Assembly: GCA_963682055.1 (NCBI GenBank)
Contig: OY821742.1
Span: forward strand, 2,999,816-3,063,815
DNA length: 64,000 nucleotides
DNA from: Primula veris
Lineage: Eukaryota; Streptophyta; Magnoliopsida; Ericales; Primulaceae
Direction of reading: 5' to 3'
How positions within the stretch are numbered: the stretch's first letter is position 1; every line of letters begins with the position of its first letter. The notes under the pieces are model-generated. The model was not told the origin of the DNA. It searched no databases and saw nothing but the letters and a program-made list of their open reading frames with translations. Positions 9,509 to 20,665 of this stretch are shown piece after piece. Position numbers and translations under genes: made by a program.

Positions 9509-12500
9509 TTACAACTGTCCTCTTTTATTATAAAAGATATGGCAGCATCTAGATATAAAATCCGAGAGCTTACACCAAGCACTATCTAATGCTCCAAAAT
9601 AAGTAATTCTCCACGATTTGCTGAGAACTAAGGGACCTATTAGAACCCAGAAACCAAATATGAATCCTATTGCAATGCTGCCAATAAACCACAAGTCTAG
9701 ATATTCATCACTTTCTTCTTCAACTCCAAGCACAACTTTCGGTACTATCTTGTTCTCATTGCATTTTCCAAGAGGTGGCCCACAGAGCTTGTTACCGCCG
9801 AAGCTGGATTCATCAAAGCTTTGGAGTTGAGTACTTGTAGGAATTTTCCCTGTGAGTTTGTTATTTGACAGGTTCAAGTTATTTAAGAGACTCATTCTCG
9901 ACATGCTCAACGGAATTTCACCTGATAGTTTATTAAGAGAAAGATCTAAGCTTTCGAGTGATATCATTTCACTAATGTTGATTGGAATGGAACCTAAAAA
10001 GTGATTCCGAGACAAATTCAGGAACCTCAAACCCGCAAGTCTTGTTAATCCCTCCGGGATCGAACCTGATAAGTTATTCGATGAAAGATCCATAAACTTC
10101 ACGAACTTAATTATTGAACTATATTCGTTCTCACTTCCTTTTGTCACCAAAACCCCATTATCATATGTTGTGTGTGAACTATATTCTGTCGAAAACTCAT
10201 GTCCTCCGTAGTTCATATTCAATTCCGTGTTTCTCAGAGCACTGAAATTAGTAAAGCACTTTGGCACTAACCCAGAAAGGCTATTGTGAGCAAGGTCCAA
10301 AATCTGAAGCAATTGAAGATGACATAGTTCATTTGGAATCTTTCCGTGGAACCTATTAGAGTGAAGATTCAAATTTACCAATAGTGGAAATGACCAACCC
10401 ACCCAAGTAGGTATATTTCCTGAAAATTGATTTCCTCCAAGGTCAATTGTTTGCAACATCGTACAATATTGTAGAGTCTGAGGCAACTTTCCCGAGAGAT
10501 TGTTATTATGCAAGTGTAGATTTGTAAGACTACATGCACCTGGAATTGAGTTTGGGATGGGACCATGCAGATGATTGTTGTCTAATTTTAGAACTTCTAG
10601 ACTTGTCCAAATCCCGAAGCAGTCAGGAATACTCCCTGACAAAAGATTATATCGAAAATTTATGACGCCACTATTTGAGTTATTCTGATTACAAAAGAAT
10701 TGGTGAATAGATTCGGAGAAAGAATTGTTCGAAAGATCTAGCCAAAATGCTTCAGACATGAATGTTGGTAATGGACCAGTGAAATTGTTTGAACTTAGAT
10801 CAGCCATAGTATTAAAAGTAAACCTAGTTACATCATTAGGGAGCTCTCCATAAAATCCATTAGATGATAAATTTAGGTAAAACAAAGCTCCATTGATCTT
10901 ATCCCAGAACTTGGTGGGAATAAAATCCGATATTCGTGTGTTTGAAATGTCTAAGTAATTTAGTTGTTTTTGTGATTGCAGCCAAGAAGGGAATCGGGGT
11001 CCGAGATACCAATTTCTCAAATCCAAATGTTGAAGTTGAAAGGGAGGAATCCAGACATCACGAGATTTCCAGGCCAGTTTATTTTCCGATGCACTTAGGT
11101 ACCTTAATCTCTTAAGTTTTGCAAAATGAAGGTCTGTAATGACACCTTCCATCGAGTTCCCATCAAAGCGAAGTGTTTCTAAAATTGTAAGTTTCCCTAT
11201 AACTTCAGGCAGGGTTCCATTCAATAGATTAAAAGAAAGATCTAAATACTTCAATTTTGATAATCTTGCTAATGAAGATGGAATTGTACCTGAGATGAAG
11301 TTATTAGGAAGTCTAATAGAGACTAAATTTGTAAAATGGCCAATCTCATATGGCAAGTGCCCAGTGACATTAGCTCCATCTAACCTCAGTACTTCCAATC
11401 TCTTAAACATGAAACTCCTAAGGAAATTTCCTATGTCCAACATATAGAGATTATTATACGACAAGATAATACCCTTCAAGTTGCGGAGCTTTCCCAAGGA
11501 TACTGGCACCGACCCCTCCAGTTTATTGTAGCTCAGATCGAGACTAGTTAGAGAAGTTAAGTTACCTATTTCATTTGCGATGACACCTTCCAACATATTA
11601 TTAGAAAGATCAACTTCTTCAAGATATTGGAAACTATAAAACCACTTTGGTATTCTCACACCAGAACCTTCATTCCCATAGTTGAAGAAGGATTTTATCA
11701 AGGTCGTGTTTTTAAGAGCACTTGGAAATGGATTGTAAAAAAATGATCCTCCACCTATGTTTATGGAGACTAGACGAGGGAGATTAAATAGCCACTCAGG
11801 AACAGGTGACCTGAACTTGTTATAAGAAAGGTCGAGAATCGAGAGTGAAGTAAAGTTAACACTGGTAATCGAAGGTGAAATATCTCTCAAACAACCAGAC
11901 AAGTGCAGTTCACGTAGAGAAGGGAGCATGCTCGTCGCATGTTCCCAACCTATTGTCTCGCTCAGGTTTAGCCAAGACATATCGAGATATCGTAATGAAA
12001 CAAGACCTGAAATCCATCTGAAACTATCACTACTTAGAAAATAGTTACCTCCAAAATCAAGATGGCGGATCCTGGATAGATTTCCAAGTTGATGAGGGAT
12101 ATTCCCGCTAAACCTAGAATCTGAAAAATTGAGGTACCTCAAACTTGTAATGGAGCCAATGAAGCTAGGTATTGGACTATAATTAAAACCGTTGCTGCTC
12201 AAGTCGAGATGATGGAGGTGCTTCAGATCAAGCAACGATGGATTAATCTTGCCACCTAATCGTTGATAAGAATAAGGAAGGTATTCATCAACAACTAACA
12301 GCTCCTCATATGGAGCTTGCAGTTTAATTTTAGTGATGTGGCCAGTGAAGTTGCTGCAAACGATTCCATACCATGCACAACAGTCATTGCCGACCCATGA
12401 GGATAGGCGGTTCGAAGGGTCGGATAAATCATGCTTGAACTTAAGAAGAGCTTGCCTCTCAGTTTCAAAGCAACGAGTACCCAAGCTATCACTACTCGCA

Positions 12501-12580
12501 CTAGCTAAGCAGTAACAATTGAATGTAGTGGCAGCGAAAAAGCAACAATAAAGTGAAATAAGAAGTTTAGTATAGCTCAT
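9509..12580 (-). CDS. LRR receptor-like protein A1 (RLP, no kinase)
   Basis: This intronless gene encodes 1023 residues. In order: a signal peptide (about 1-30); an N-terminal LRR cap with paired cysteines (36-80, includes CCAWYGIVC); about 30 plant-type extracellular LRRs (LxxLxLSxNxLxGxIP); an island of about 41 residues (788-828, ends [15 protein letters not shown]); four last LRRs; a C-terminal cap (LCGPPLGKC); an acidic stretch EEESDEYLD; one membrane helix (963-986) with a GxxxG motif (GFIFG); and a 37-residue cytoplasmic tail. There is no kinase. This is the layout of plant RLPs of the EIX2/Cf type, which sense microbial or self ligands at the plasma membrane and signal with SOBIR1 and BAK1-type kinases; the ligand here is unknown. 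Compared with gene B, the island, the residues just before it and the N-terminal loop near 85-110 differ most. One residue is missing at GCLRDI (B has GCNLRDI). Confidence 0.95.
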   Translation of the reverse strand: MSYTKLLISLYCCFFAATTFNCYCLASASSDSLGTRCFETERQALLKFKHDLSDPSNRLSSWVGNDCCAWYGIVCSNFTGHITKIKLQAPYEELLVVDEYLPYSYQRLGGKINPSLLDLKHLHHLDLSSNGFNYSPIPSFIGSITSLRYLNFSDSRFSGNIPHQLGNLSRIRHLDFGGNYFLSSDSFRWISGLVSLRYLDMSWLNLSETIGWEHATSMLPSLRELHLSGCLRDISPSITSVNFTSLSILDLSYNKFRSPVPEWLFNLPRLVSINIGGGSFFYNPFPSALKNTTLIKSFFNYGNEGSGVRIPKWFYSFQYLEEVDLSNNMLEGVIANEIGNLTSLTSLDLSYNKLEGSVPVSLGKLRNLKGIILSYNNLYMLDIGNFLRSFMFKRLEVLRLDGANVTGHLPYEIGHFTNLVSIRLPNNFISGTIPSSLARLSKLKYLDLSFNLLNGTLPEVIGKLTILETLRFDGNSMEGVITDLHFAKLKRLRYLSASENKLAWKSRDVWIPPFQLQHLDLRNWYLGPRFPSWLQSQKQLNYLDISNTRISDFIPTKFWDKINGALFYLNLSSNGFYGELPNDVTRFTFNTMADLSSNNFTGPLPTFMSEAFWLDLSNNSFSESIHQFFCNQNNSNSGVINFRYNLLSGSIPDCFGIWTSLEVLKLDNNHLHGPIPNSIPGACSLTNLHLHNNNLSGKLPQTLQYCTMLQTIDLGGNQFSGNIPTWVGWSFPLLVNLNLHSNRFHGKIPNELCHLQLLQILDLAHNSLSGLVPKCFTNFSALRNTELNMNYGGHEFSTEYSSHTTYDNGVLVTKGSENEYSSIIKFVKFMDLSSNNLSGSIPEGLTRLAGLRFLNLSRNHFLGSIPINISEMISLESLDLSLNKLSGEIPLSMSRMSLLNNLNLSNNKLTGKIPTSTQLQSFDESSFGGNKLCGPPLGKCNENKIVPKVVLGVEEESDEYLDLWFIGSIAIGFIFGFWVLIGPLVLSKSWRITYFGALDSAWCKLSDFISRCCHIFYNKRGQL

Positions 12581-12658
12581 GATTGAACCTGTATTGATAA
12601 ATATATTTTATTTCGTGTATGTAGTTTTGGACATGATTTAATGTGAAGACTATGGTTG

Positions 12659-12668
12659 ATATATATAA
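12659..12668 (-). promoter_or_regulatory. TATA box of RLP gene A1
   Basis: On the minus strand TTATATATAT lies about 80 bp upstream of the ATG. The surrounding 100 bp are nearly the same upstream of genes B1 and A2, consistent with a shared core promoter. Confidence 0.6.
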
Positions 12669-13260
12669 GCTAATATTTAGCTACAACTATTCTTGCAAAG
12701 ACTTTGAAGTTTCAACACCAAGACTTTTAGCTTGGGTTGTACCAAAAAGAATTAAGATTTTCGTAAGCTTTTTTTCTAATCGTTCTAAATAATGAATACT
12801 GTAGATAGAAAGGAAAAGTGAAAGAGATTTTTTTTAACGTGATGTTGCACCTTAAAACTACTTTTTTTTTTACTTAATTGGGAGACAATAAAATATATTG
12901 GTGAGTATTAAAAAGATAGCAATTATAATATTATTTTTTTATTGTTCAGATGGTACAAATAGAAAAGTTTAAGTTATTTAGAAAAAGTGAGTTTGAATTT
13001 CATTAATTAATAAATATTCCAGTTTCGCACATAAAATTTAAATACAAAATTTTATGTCTTTTATAGAGACTAAAAGTATGACCTTGCAAAGTGGAAGAAA
13101 GATAGATACGAAACTCTACCATTATAATACATTTAGATCCATGATAATAAATGAACACTTTATATATGCATAACTTTTATTGAAATTTATATATAATAAT
13201 CAAGGGGCCAAATAGATTTCTGACCCCTCGATGCAATTTTTTGGGAAATACGTGCTGTCT
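12669..13260. other. Upstream spacer of RLP gene A1
   Basis: This AT-rich DNA carries no gene. It is homologous to the upstream spacer of gene B1 in pieces (28207-28650, 31590-31800 and 32590-32670), showing that the A and B promoters descend from one sequence. The near-perfect identity with unit 2 ends at about 12790. Confidence 0.6.
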
Positions 13261-13438
13261 CAATAAAAAAAAATTGTTAATTTATTATCGGAGTCTCTGT
13301 TGCTAAACTAATAAACAATTTATCAACAATAGTTTATCAACAATTTTTATTGCTAAACTAAGCGACACTCGTTTTACTATCAGTTTAATAACAGAACCTC
13401 TGATGGTAAACTGATATTTTTTTTAGTGTCCAGACTAC
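13261..13438 (-). mobile_element. CACTA-like terminal fragment
   Basis: Read on the minus strand it begins CACTAAAAAAAATATC and continues with short direct and inverted subrepeats around gataaactattgttgataa, as in the ends of plant CACTA elements. The other end is not found and the terminus is mutated in unit 2 (tagta at 48256-48260). The assignment is tentative. Confidence 0.3.
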
Positions 13439-13699
13439 TGATTTGAGTAGTTTAGGCATTAATCAACCTTTAAAGATTTCCATTTTATACAGAGATCGAT
13501 AGGTTGCCTTAGTCCTATTCTGTCTTGACTGCTCCTAACACAATTTTTTTTTGTTTAAATATTATTGCTCTTAACAAATTATAGAAATAGATGAAAAAAA
13601 TAATTGTGCCTTTTTTTCCGGTGAGGTCGGGGCTGTCGCCCTACTTGTCACTTCCCTTAGCTATCCTGATGACAACTGGTACTGAATGTCTATAAAATA

Positions 13700-13932
13700 C
13701 TCATTCGTTTCAAATTGTTGGGACTATACGAAATTACGTGCAATTTTAACCGACAAATAACTCATATATAACTAGTGGGAATCGAATTTTTCAAAATCTA
13801 ATCGCATAGTTCAAATGTTAAATTATTTAAACAAATTTTAAAAATTTAGATTTCAACAATTTAATCACAATATATTTACCGGTCAAAGTTATATATAGAT
13901 AGATAGTGTCCCAATATTTTAGAACGGGGGAG
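13700..13932. mobile_element. Stowaway-like MITE with TA target duplication
   Basis: This is a 233-bp element with inverted ends CTCATTCGTTTCAAATTGTT on the left and, complemented, CTCCCCCGTTCTAAAATATT on the right. Both read on into GGGAC, and both ends are flanked by TA. The CTCCCTCCGTT-type terminus is diagnostic of Tc1/mariner-derived Stowaway MITEs. There is no coding capacity. The equivalent copy is at 48533-48765. Confidence 0.75.
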
Positions 13933-14138
13933 TAGTACTCAAGTCAAGATTTCCACAAATACTAGTAAAAGTTAAAGGACTGTGCTATTGTGGTCCATAA
14001 AGAAAATGAGAATTTTTGCGCTCAAATATGATAGCTAAGAAACTAAGAGGGTGTCCATATAAAAAAACTAAAAAAGTGCATAAATTCGTGACTTTTTCTT
14101 GCTATGAAAAGACATCCATATGTATTTTTTACATGCAG

Positions 14139-14266
14139 GTGCGGTGTTGTTAGATGAGAATCTCGGTTTTAAAGTACGAATTGTCTCGCATATAATGGAA
14201 GCCATTGGTGCTTCAAATGGACTAACAGTGGATTCATATTACCAGTTAACGGATGTACGAACTTAA
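14139..14266 (+). pseudogene. Exon-like open segment, unidentified
   Basis: After a good acceptor-like sequence (ttttttacatgcag), an open stretch reads AVLLDENLGFKVRIVSHIME, then AIGASNG and further residues to a TAA at 14264. The unit 2 copy (48971-49098) is also open despite substitutions. A decayed relative with the same acceptor context starts near 20229 (TVLLDENCGVNN). This looks like a terminal exon copied with the spacer. I do not recognise the protein, and no upstream exon is seen. Confidence 0.35.
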
Positions 14267-14393
14267 AAGTATTCATTCACTCATTAAAAGTATAAAAAAA
14301 AAGTAGTTAGCTTAGTATAGCTGCTCCTACATTATTTTGCTACAGTATTTATGACCGTCTTATTTCAATTATTGTTTTCTCCTATATTTTTTT

Positions 14394-15227
14394 GAGTGGC
14401 TCAGTTTAAGAAAGTAGGCCTCGTTGAAAGAGGCCAAGACTTGGAAGGGTCTTAAGTCATTCTTAAGTCAATGGTAGTTGGAAGTATTCGGAATACTTGG
14501 GAGTTGGGGCCATACATAAACACTATCAGAAGGATAGTTCAATTGTGGTTGATAAAAAAAAAACGAGAGGTATTGTGTTCAATTAAGATAGCTAAGAGCA
14601 ACTGTATCAACAAATTTAATCATTTTTTTGAGTGGGTCAGTTCAAGGAATGAGACCTCGTTGAATGAGCCCAAGACTTGGAAGGGTCGTAAGTCATTCTT
14701 CAAGTCAATGGAAGTTGGAAGTATTCGGAATGCTTGAGAGTTGGGAGCATACATAAACACTATCACAAGGATAGTGCCATTGTGCTTTATAAAAAAACGA
14801 GAGGTATTGCGTTCAATTAAGATAGCTAAGAGCAACCGTATCAACGACTCTAACAATTTTTTTTTAGTGGCTCAGTTGAAGAAAGAGGACCTCGTTGAAT
14901 GAGGCCAAGACTTGAAAGGGTCATAAGTCATTTTTCAAGTCAATGGTAGTTGGAAGTATTCGGAATGTTTGGGAGTTGGGACCATACATAAACACTATCA
15001 CAATGATAGTGTCATTGTGGTTTATAAAAAAACGAGAGACATTGCGCTCAATTAAGATAGCTAAGAGCAATCGTATCAGCGACTTTAACCATTTTTTTGA
15101 GTGGTTCAGTTCAAGGAACAGGACCTCGTTGAAAGAGACCAAAAACTTGGAAGGGTCTTAAGTCATTTTTCAAGTCAATGGTAGTTACAAGTATTCGGAA
15201 GGCTTATGAGTTAGGATGGAACCATGC
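14394..15227. repeat. 235-bp tandem repeat, about four copies
   Basis: Units start at 14394, 14630, 14865 and 15099 (periods 236, 235 and 234), the last incomplete. Each contains gagtggctcagtt, a cctcgttgaa...aagacttgga segment, ggaagtattcggaat and acataaacactatcac. Open frames of 70-90 codons across it recur only because of the repeat. Unit 2 has the same array at 49227-50047, and a collapsed relative lies upstream of gene B1 at 31255-31440. Confidence 0.85.
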
Positions 15228-15266
15228 AGATTATATGCACCTCTAATTGAGTTTGGGATGGGACCA
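15228..15266 (-). pseudogene. Tiny RLP leucine-rich-repeat relic
   Basis: The plus-strand sequence aattgagtttgggatgggac and its left flank match gene A1 around 10525-10570. The piece is missing in unit 2, where ttaggatgggaccattccg runs straight through, consistent with loss between short ggatgg repeats or with filler DNA gained in unit 1. Confidence 0.4.
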
Positions 15267-15608
15267 TTCCGAATTCGGGCCCTATTAGTAGTGAATGTCT
15301 CTTGAATGGTACTCAAATCAAATTTATTGTATATATTTATATTTATTCTTTGCTATTAAATTTGATGCTACATGATGTTAATATAATGTTACATGATGCA
15401 ACTACAAATGATGATACTGCTTATTTTTACTTTTTTTCTTTTTGGTAAAGTTAAAACGCATTTTTTACTATTTGTTTTTAACTTGGATTCTACATTATAT
15501 CTATGAAATGTTAAATAATAGCATGAATGATGTTACATTATTATTATTATCCTAGATATGAATTTTTAGTTTGTGGAGTGATTTATGGAGAGAGAAAATA
15601 TGATCTAT
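15267..15608. other. AT-rich spacer, nothing recognised
   Basis: The spacer contains several short repeats of gatgttacat / taatgttac and no supported frame. It is nearly collinear with 50055-50392 in unit 2. Confidence 0.5.
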
Positions 15609-15617
15609 AATATGAGT

Positions 15618-16881
15618 GGGGAGTTCTTTTTTACATAGGCTAATTGCTTAAAAGTATAAGGGACGTGAGATGTGAGATCCCACGTCTACGTGGCTGAATT
15701 TTTTTTTTTTTTTTCTCTTTTTTTCTCTGAGTAGTGCTGCGAAATTAATTGTTTTTTTTTTTTAGCTTCGTTTGTTATGTTATTTCATTTTAATATATCA
15801 AAAAAATTATCAAATTTTACTCAAAAATTTCTCAATTTTATCAAAAAAAAACCCTAACCATCAACCATCAAATTCGTTCATATATCAAATTAATATATTT
15901 TTTTATCAAATCAACATCACTCTACCACTACAATTATCCCTAATTTTAACAACAAAAAAAAAACCTCTCCCAATTTAACAAAAAAAAAAACTTTTCCAAT
16001 TTTACCAAAAAAAAACTCTAACCATCAACCATCAACCATCAAACTTCTTCATATATCAAATTAATATTTTTTTTCTCAAATAAACATCACTCTACCACTA
16101 CATTTATCCCCAATTTTACCAAAAAAAAAAAAACCTATCCCAATTTACCAAAATAAAACATCCCCCAATTTTACAAAAAATAAACTCACACCATCAACCA
16201 CCAAACTACTTACTATATCAAATTAATATCATTTTTTTTCTGAAGTATGAATAACAATTATAATATTTGGGTAATAGATCTTAATTTATCATCTCCGGAT
16301 AATACTTCCCAAAACACCCAATCGTGTGTTTTGGGGAGTATTATCCGGAGGAGATAAATTAAGATCCATTCCCCAAATATTATAATTGTTATCAATACTT
16401 AAAAAAAAAATGATATTAATTTGATATAGGAAGTATTTTGGTGGTTGATGGTTAGAGTTTATTTTTTTGTAAAATTGGGGGATGTTTTATTTTGGTAAAT
16501 TGGGATAGGTTTTTTTTTTGGTAAAATTGGGGATAAATGTAGTGGTAGAGTGATGTTTATTTGAGAAAAAAATATATTAATTTGATATACGAAGGAATTT
16601 GATGGTTGATGGTTAGGATTTTTTTTGAATAAAATTAGAAAAGTTTTTGAGTAAAATTGGATAATTTTTTTGATATATTAAAATGAAATAAAATAACAAA
16701 CGAAGCGAAAAAAAAGAAGAAAACAATTAATTTCGCACTACTCAGAGAAGACAAAAAAAAAAAAATAAAAAAAAAATAAATAAATAAATAAATAAATAAA
16801 TTCAGCCACGTAGACGTGGGATCCCAGATACCACGTCCCTTATACTTTTAAGCAATTAGCCTATTTAAAAAAGAACTCCCC
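15618..16881. mobile_element. Mutator-type hairpin (foldback) element with 9-bp target duplication
   Basis: The whole 1264-bp element is a near-palindrome. Its arms (about 700 and 556 bp) meet at an 8-nt loop at 16318-16325. The ends are ggggagttcttttttacata and its near-perfect complement, and the perfect direct repeat aatatgagt flanks it at 15609-15617 and 16882-16890. Unit 2 has the single uninterrupted target at 50393-50401, so the element inserted after the segmental duplication. A 9-bp duplication with very long inverted repeats fits a non-autonomous Mutator-like element. The longer left arm carries three copies of an accatcaaccatcaa motif against two in the right arm. No transposase is encoded. 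A transcript through it would fold into long double-stranded RNA. Confidence 0.9.
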
Positions 16882-16890
16882 AATATGAGT

Positions 16891-18318
16891 GGGGAATGAT
16901 TTATGAATAATTATGAGATCATGTTTAATGAAATTTAAGGTTATTCTAGTTTTATAAATTTACATATATATATCGAATTTTTAAAAGATTTAAAAATTCG
17001 GCTCTTTATAGATTATGTTTCGTTTTATTAAATTTACAGTTACAACGACTTGGGTCTTTGGTCAAGGTCAATGCCTTTTTTTTGACTTTTTCTTTCTATT
17101 AAAATGCATTCATATGTAATTTTTTTACATGCAGGTCATTTACCTAGGTCATATACTAGGCCTGTGCACTAATATTAAACAATACTACAGTATTAATGGT
17201 GTTATTAATTTTAATAATATTAATTTTGACACATTATTATTTAATTGCATGTTAAATGGTACATATGTAACTTAAATTTAACATTCATATTAGTGTATTA
17301 ACTTAACAAAGTTATCTAATTTTAATTGAAATTAATTATTAATTAAAATCTCATTAATTAGTCATTTTGTAAACCCTCACTAATATAGGAAGTAAAATAT
17401 GAGTAGTTGAAATATAGTTCACGTTTTAATTAATGGTATTTTATCACATCATCAATTAACAACATTAAAAACTTTGTTATATTTAACAACTTTTTTAATA
17501 TCTATAAAGATAACACATGATTTAACTTATCTAATAAAGAAAAAAAAATGCATTGTTAGCTAACTATTTTAGTTAACAAAACAGATAACAATATTATTGT
17601 ATATGCCCTTATAATAATAGATAGGTATCATTTGATGCAAGGCAATCGAAAATACTACTCCGGACTTTTTCACAAGGTGCTGATGCAGAAACAAAAACAA
17701 AGTCGGAAGGTTTTTTATATTTTAAATTTAGCTAAAGTTTTAAATCGCGTTATCACTATCGCCTAATCTTTTTCTTGCTCTAAAAAGGTAAAGGCTTTTT
17801 TGATTTTATTTGTCAATTACTCCATACAATTTTTGAATGGGAACTTTGTAAATGACTTGTTCAGCAACAACTAAACTTGTAAGTGATGTAACCAATTAAA
17901 ATCTAGTGAAATTCCAGTAAAACCAAAATTGTAAACCAATTTATCTTTTGTTTTTGTTTTTTTTTACATAAGATAGGTACCCCCGGTTACCTTTTGTATG
18001 TTGTTGGAAGAATTGTGATTTTTTTTGGGCATAAAATTAGAAAATATGTGGTTAGATGTCTTTTTCCCAAAAATAAATATAGAATATAATAGGTTGGTGT
18101 GGAAATGGTTTTCACTACTGTATCATTTTGTGTGAGAGTATGTAAATGGAACTGTGCTTGGGATTTGGTTGAGATCTAAAACATTAATATTGGTTTTGAG
18201 TGCTAAATGACCTATATGACTCATTTTTCACTTTGATAAATCTCTGGTTAACTTTAACAAGAATTTTATAGAGTGATACCCAAAAAATATCATGTAATCA
18301 TTTATATGGGGTTTTATA
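16891..18318. other. AT-rich spacer without genes
   Basis: It is collinear with 50402-51798, with small indels. Unit 1 has about 67 extra bp near 17145-17215, and unit 2 has extra bases near 51172-51215. A short palindrome ggtacccccggttacc sits near 17977. No coding frame is supported. Confidence 0.55.
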
Positions 18319-18808
18319 GTTTTATTACATCAAACTATCTGTTTTTAACGATTTGGATACACACATTTCAAATTTTTCAATTTAGGTATCACGCTATAAT
18401 AACTTTCCAATTTAGGTACCAACGTCTAAATAAATCACGGAATCATGTCACGTGATATATGACAAACATTAATTTGAAAGGCTAATTTGACAATTTTGCA
18501 TAAAAATATGTCATCATATAAAAACGTTTCTCCCAATTTCACACATAACACAAATTTAGATTATATGCTAATTTTTTTTATGTGTGAAATTGGGAGGAAA
18601 GTTTTTCTAGGATGACATATTTTTGTGCAAAATTGTCAAATTAGTTTCTCAAATTAATGTTCGTCAAATGTCACGTGACATAATTCCGTGATTTATTTAG
18701 ACGGTGGTACCTAAATTAAAAAGTTATTATAGTGTGGTACCTAAATTTAAAAATTTAAAAAGTGGATATCCAAATCGTTAACAGTACTATAGTTTGATGT
18801 ACTAAATT
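18319..18808. mobile_element. Foldback/MITE element with long arms
   Basis: Two inverted arms of roughly 220 bp share tacatcaaactat at the ends, aacgatttgg, cacggaatcatgtcacgtga and caatttcacacataa near the centre. They enclose a short AT-rich loop at about 18545-18580. The target duplication is not resolved and there is no coding capacity. The unit 2 copy at 51799-52287 is as palindromic, so insertion predates the duplication. Confidence 0.7.
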
Positions 18809-19007
18809 TATTTTTTCCCTATGTATAGGATTTTGGTGCTTTTTTATTCCATTTCTAATATGTGACCTTAGAGGATGAGTTACGTACACCAATGTAGTTG
18901 CTCTTATATATGTAGGTCATTCACCAACATGAATAAATCTTATAATCCATATGTGTACCATTTGTTCTGTATTAATAAAGCAAAACTTTATGTAATACTA
19001 AAAAGAT

Positions 19008-19083
19008 TTACTAAGAACCAAGGGACCTATGAGAATCCAAAAACCAACTATGAATCCAATTGTAATACTGTCAATAATTAATG
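19008..19083 (-). pseudogene. RLP transmembrane-segment relic
   Basis: On the minus strand it can be read as [20 protein letters not shown], matching the membrane helix of the B receptor ([19 protein letters not shown]). Nothing else of the gene is left on either side. This is a surviving scrap of a further RLP copy, lying between A and B. Unit 2 has the same scrap at 52504-52580. Confidence 0.75.
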
Positions 19084-19254
19084 TAACAGTATTGAGCATC
19101 AAAGTTCAAAGAAAGACTAAATAAAATCATAATCATTATATTACATATCTAGTTAGTATGAGTATATATAAATTAACTTCATAGTGGTTCCTACTTAGTA
19201 TTTACAGACGTACACCAGGACTTGGGTCTTTGGTCACGGTCTCATTATAAAAAA

Positions 19255-19435
19255 TTATTCAAATAGCGACGGGATTAGTGATGATATTTTTTGTTACGAG
19301 CTTATTAACGAAGGTTTTGGTGACGACTTTGTGACAGTTTAGTCAATTTGTGACAGATTTGTGACTATTTTTTAAATTAGTGACAGGCTTATGACAGCTT
19401 TTGTCTCTCATTAAATCAAATATTATTTTGTAGTG
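19255..19435 (-). mobile_element. CACTA-like terminal fragment 2
   Basis: On the minus strand it begins CACTACAAAATAATATTTG and continues with repeated TGTCAC/GTCACAAA motifs, the usual style of plant CACTA subterminal regions. The second terminus is not visible. A collinear copy is at 52736-52916. Confidence 0.45.
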
Positions 19436-20504
19436 TTTATGACTTTCGAAAGCTTTGGAAAAAAAAGCTAATTGTTTATATTAATATTTTGCAACTACTA
19501 GTACCGAATGATTGTGCCATTGTGGTCCATAAAAAAATATGAGAATGCTTGCGCTCAAGTATAATTCCTTATTACCTTTTCTTGCTATGTAAAAAGAAAA
19601 ATACATCCATATATGTACTTTTTTTTACATACAGACAGTGAATGAACTGAGTCCAAATCTTCTATATCATTTATCTATTTCCTTTCGTGTTCCCTTATTT
19701 ATTTTATCCAAAAAAATTTTCTAAAAAAATTGTACAATTACTATAATACATGTATCAATACATTCCAATAATTATTTTTAAAATAAAATCCACACAAAAT
19801 TTATTTTTGAATAAATGTATAAATTAGTGTAAATTAAACATTGAATATTAAAAAAATTGTCTAAAACAATATTATGTTCAAATGTTTTAAAATTTGAATA
19901 CAATATAATATAAAAGTTTATAAAGTTACGGTATAAGTTGTGGAAATTTAAAATTTGAGTGAAAATAAGTAAGGGGACACGGAAGGGGGTAGAGAATAGG
20001 AGTTAGAAGATATGTACTCGAATGAACTAGATAGGGACAATAAAAGGCTCCAGCATTTCTTATTTTGCAAAAAAAATAATAAAAAAATAGATTTTTACTA
20101 TATATTTTGATCAAAACCTTTAAATTTTAGTGTTTCAATCCCCATTGCGTAAAATAATTTCTTATAAGGTATAATTTTTTTTATAGAAAATCGGCCTTCA
20201 TTTTAGGATCATGGTTCCGTCACTTCATGCAGGTACAGTGTTGTTAGATGAGAATTGCGGTGTTAATAATACGAATAATGTGCTATAAACTACGGATTGT
20301 CTCGTATTTATAATGGAGCCATTGAAGCTATGAATTTGATTCTTGTTAGACTTTGCTGCAATTCAAGTCCAGATATCTTAGGTGCTTTAGATCGACCAAC
20401 AATTTTTTTTGGCTTTGATCAAGGTCAATGGCTTTTTCGAAAGCTTTGGGAAAAAAATTCATTCCATATATTTATATTCTATTCTGCAACTAGTACTTAG
20501 GGAT
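19436..20504. other. Spacer with old duplicated segments
   Basis: Positions 19640-20010 are homologous to 760-1100 near the glutamate dehydrogenase remnant. Around 20218-20330 is a decayed copy of the exon-like segment of 14139-14266. A 67-codon frame at 20297-20500 is present in both units but shows no recognisable domain; I do not call it a gene. Confidence 0.5.
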
Positions 20505-20665
20505 GGAACAAAAATCTAATCCGATCTGATCCAGTCCGATCCATCGGATTTTGGATTTGTTTTTTCTCGGATCGGATTTTATTGAAAAAATATTCCCAAA
20601 ATAACTGAACCATACCCAAACCTAAATGGTTCTTGATTGGTTTCAGATCCGATTTGATATTTTTT
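20505..20665. repeat. GATCCGAT-rich interspersed repeat
   Basis: Short motifs such as ccgatctgatcc, ccgatccatcggatttt and ggatcggatttt recur on both strands. This looks like the subterminal region of a plant DNA transposon but has no identifiable ends. The copy in unit 2 is at 53981-54141. Confidence 0.4.

Noticed and set aside
11139..11447. Open frames on the plus strand opposite the receptor genes
   Set aside because: These are antisense shadows of the LRR coding sequence, repeated at the same place in each receptor copy.
9509..12580. Receptor kinase (LRR-RLK) assignment
   Set aside because: The protein stops 37 residues after the membrane helix; there is no kinase domain in or after the gene.
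14471..15161. Frames of 70-90 codons in the 235-bp repeats
   Set aside because: They recur with the repeat period on both strands and vary in length between copies; no domain is seen.
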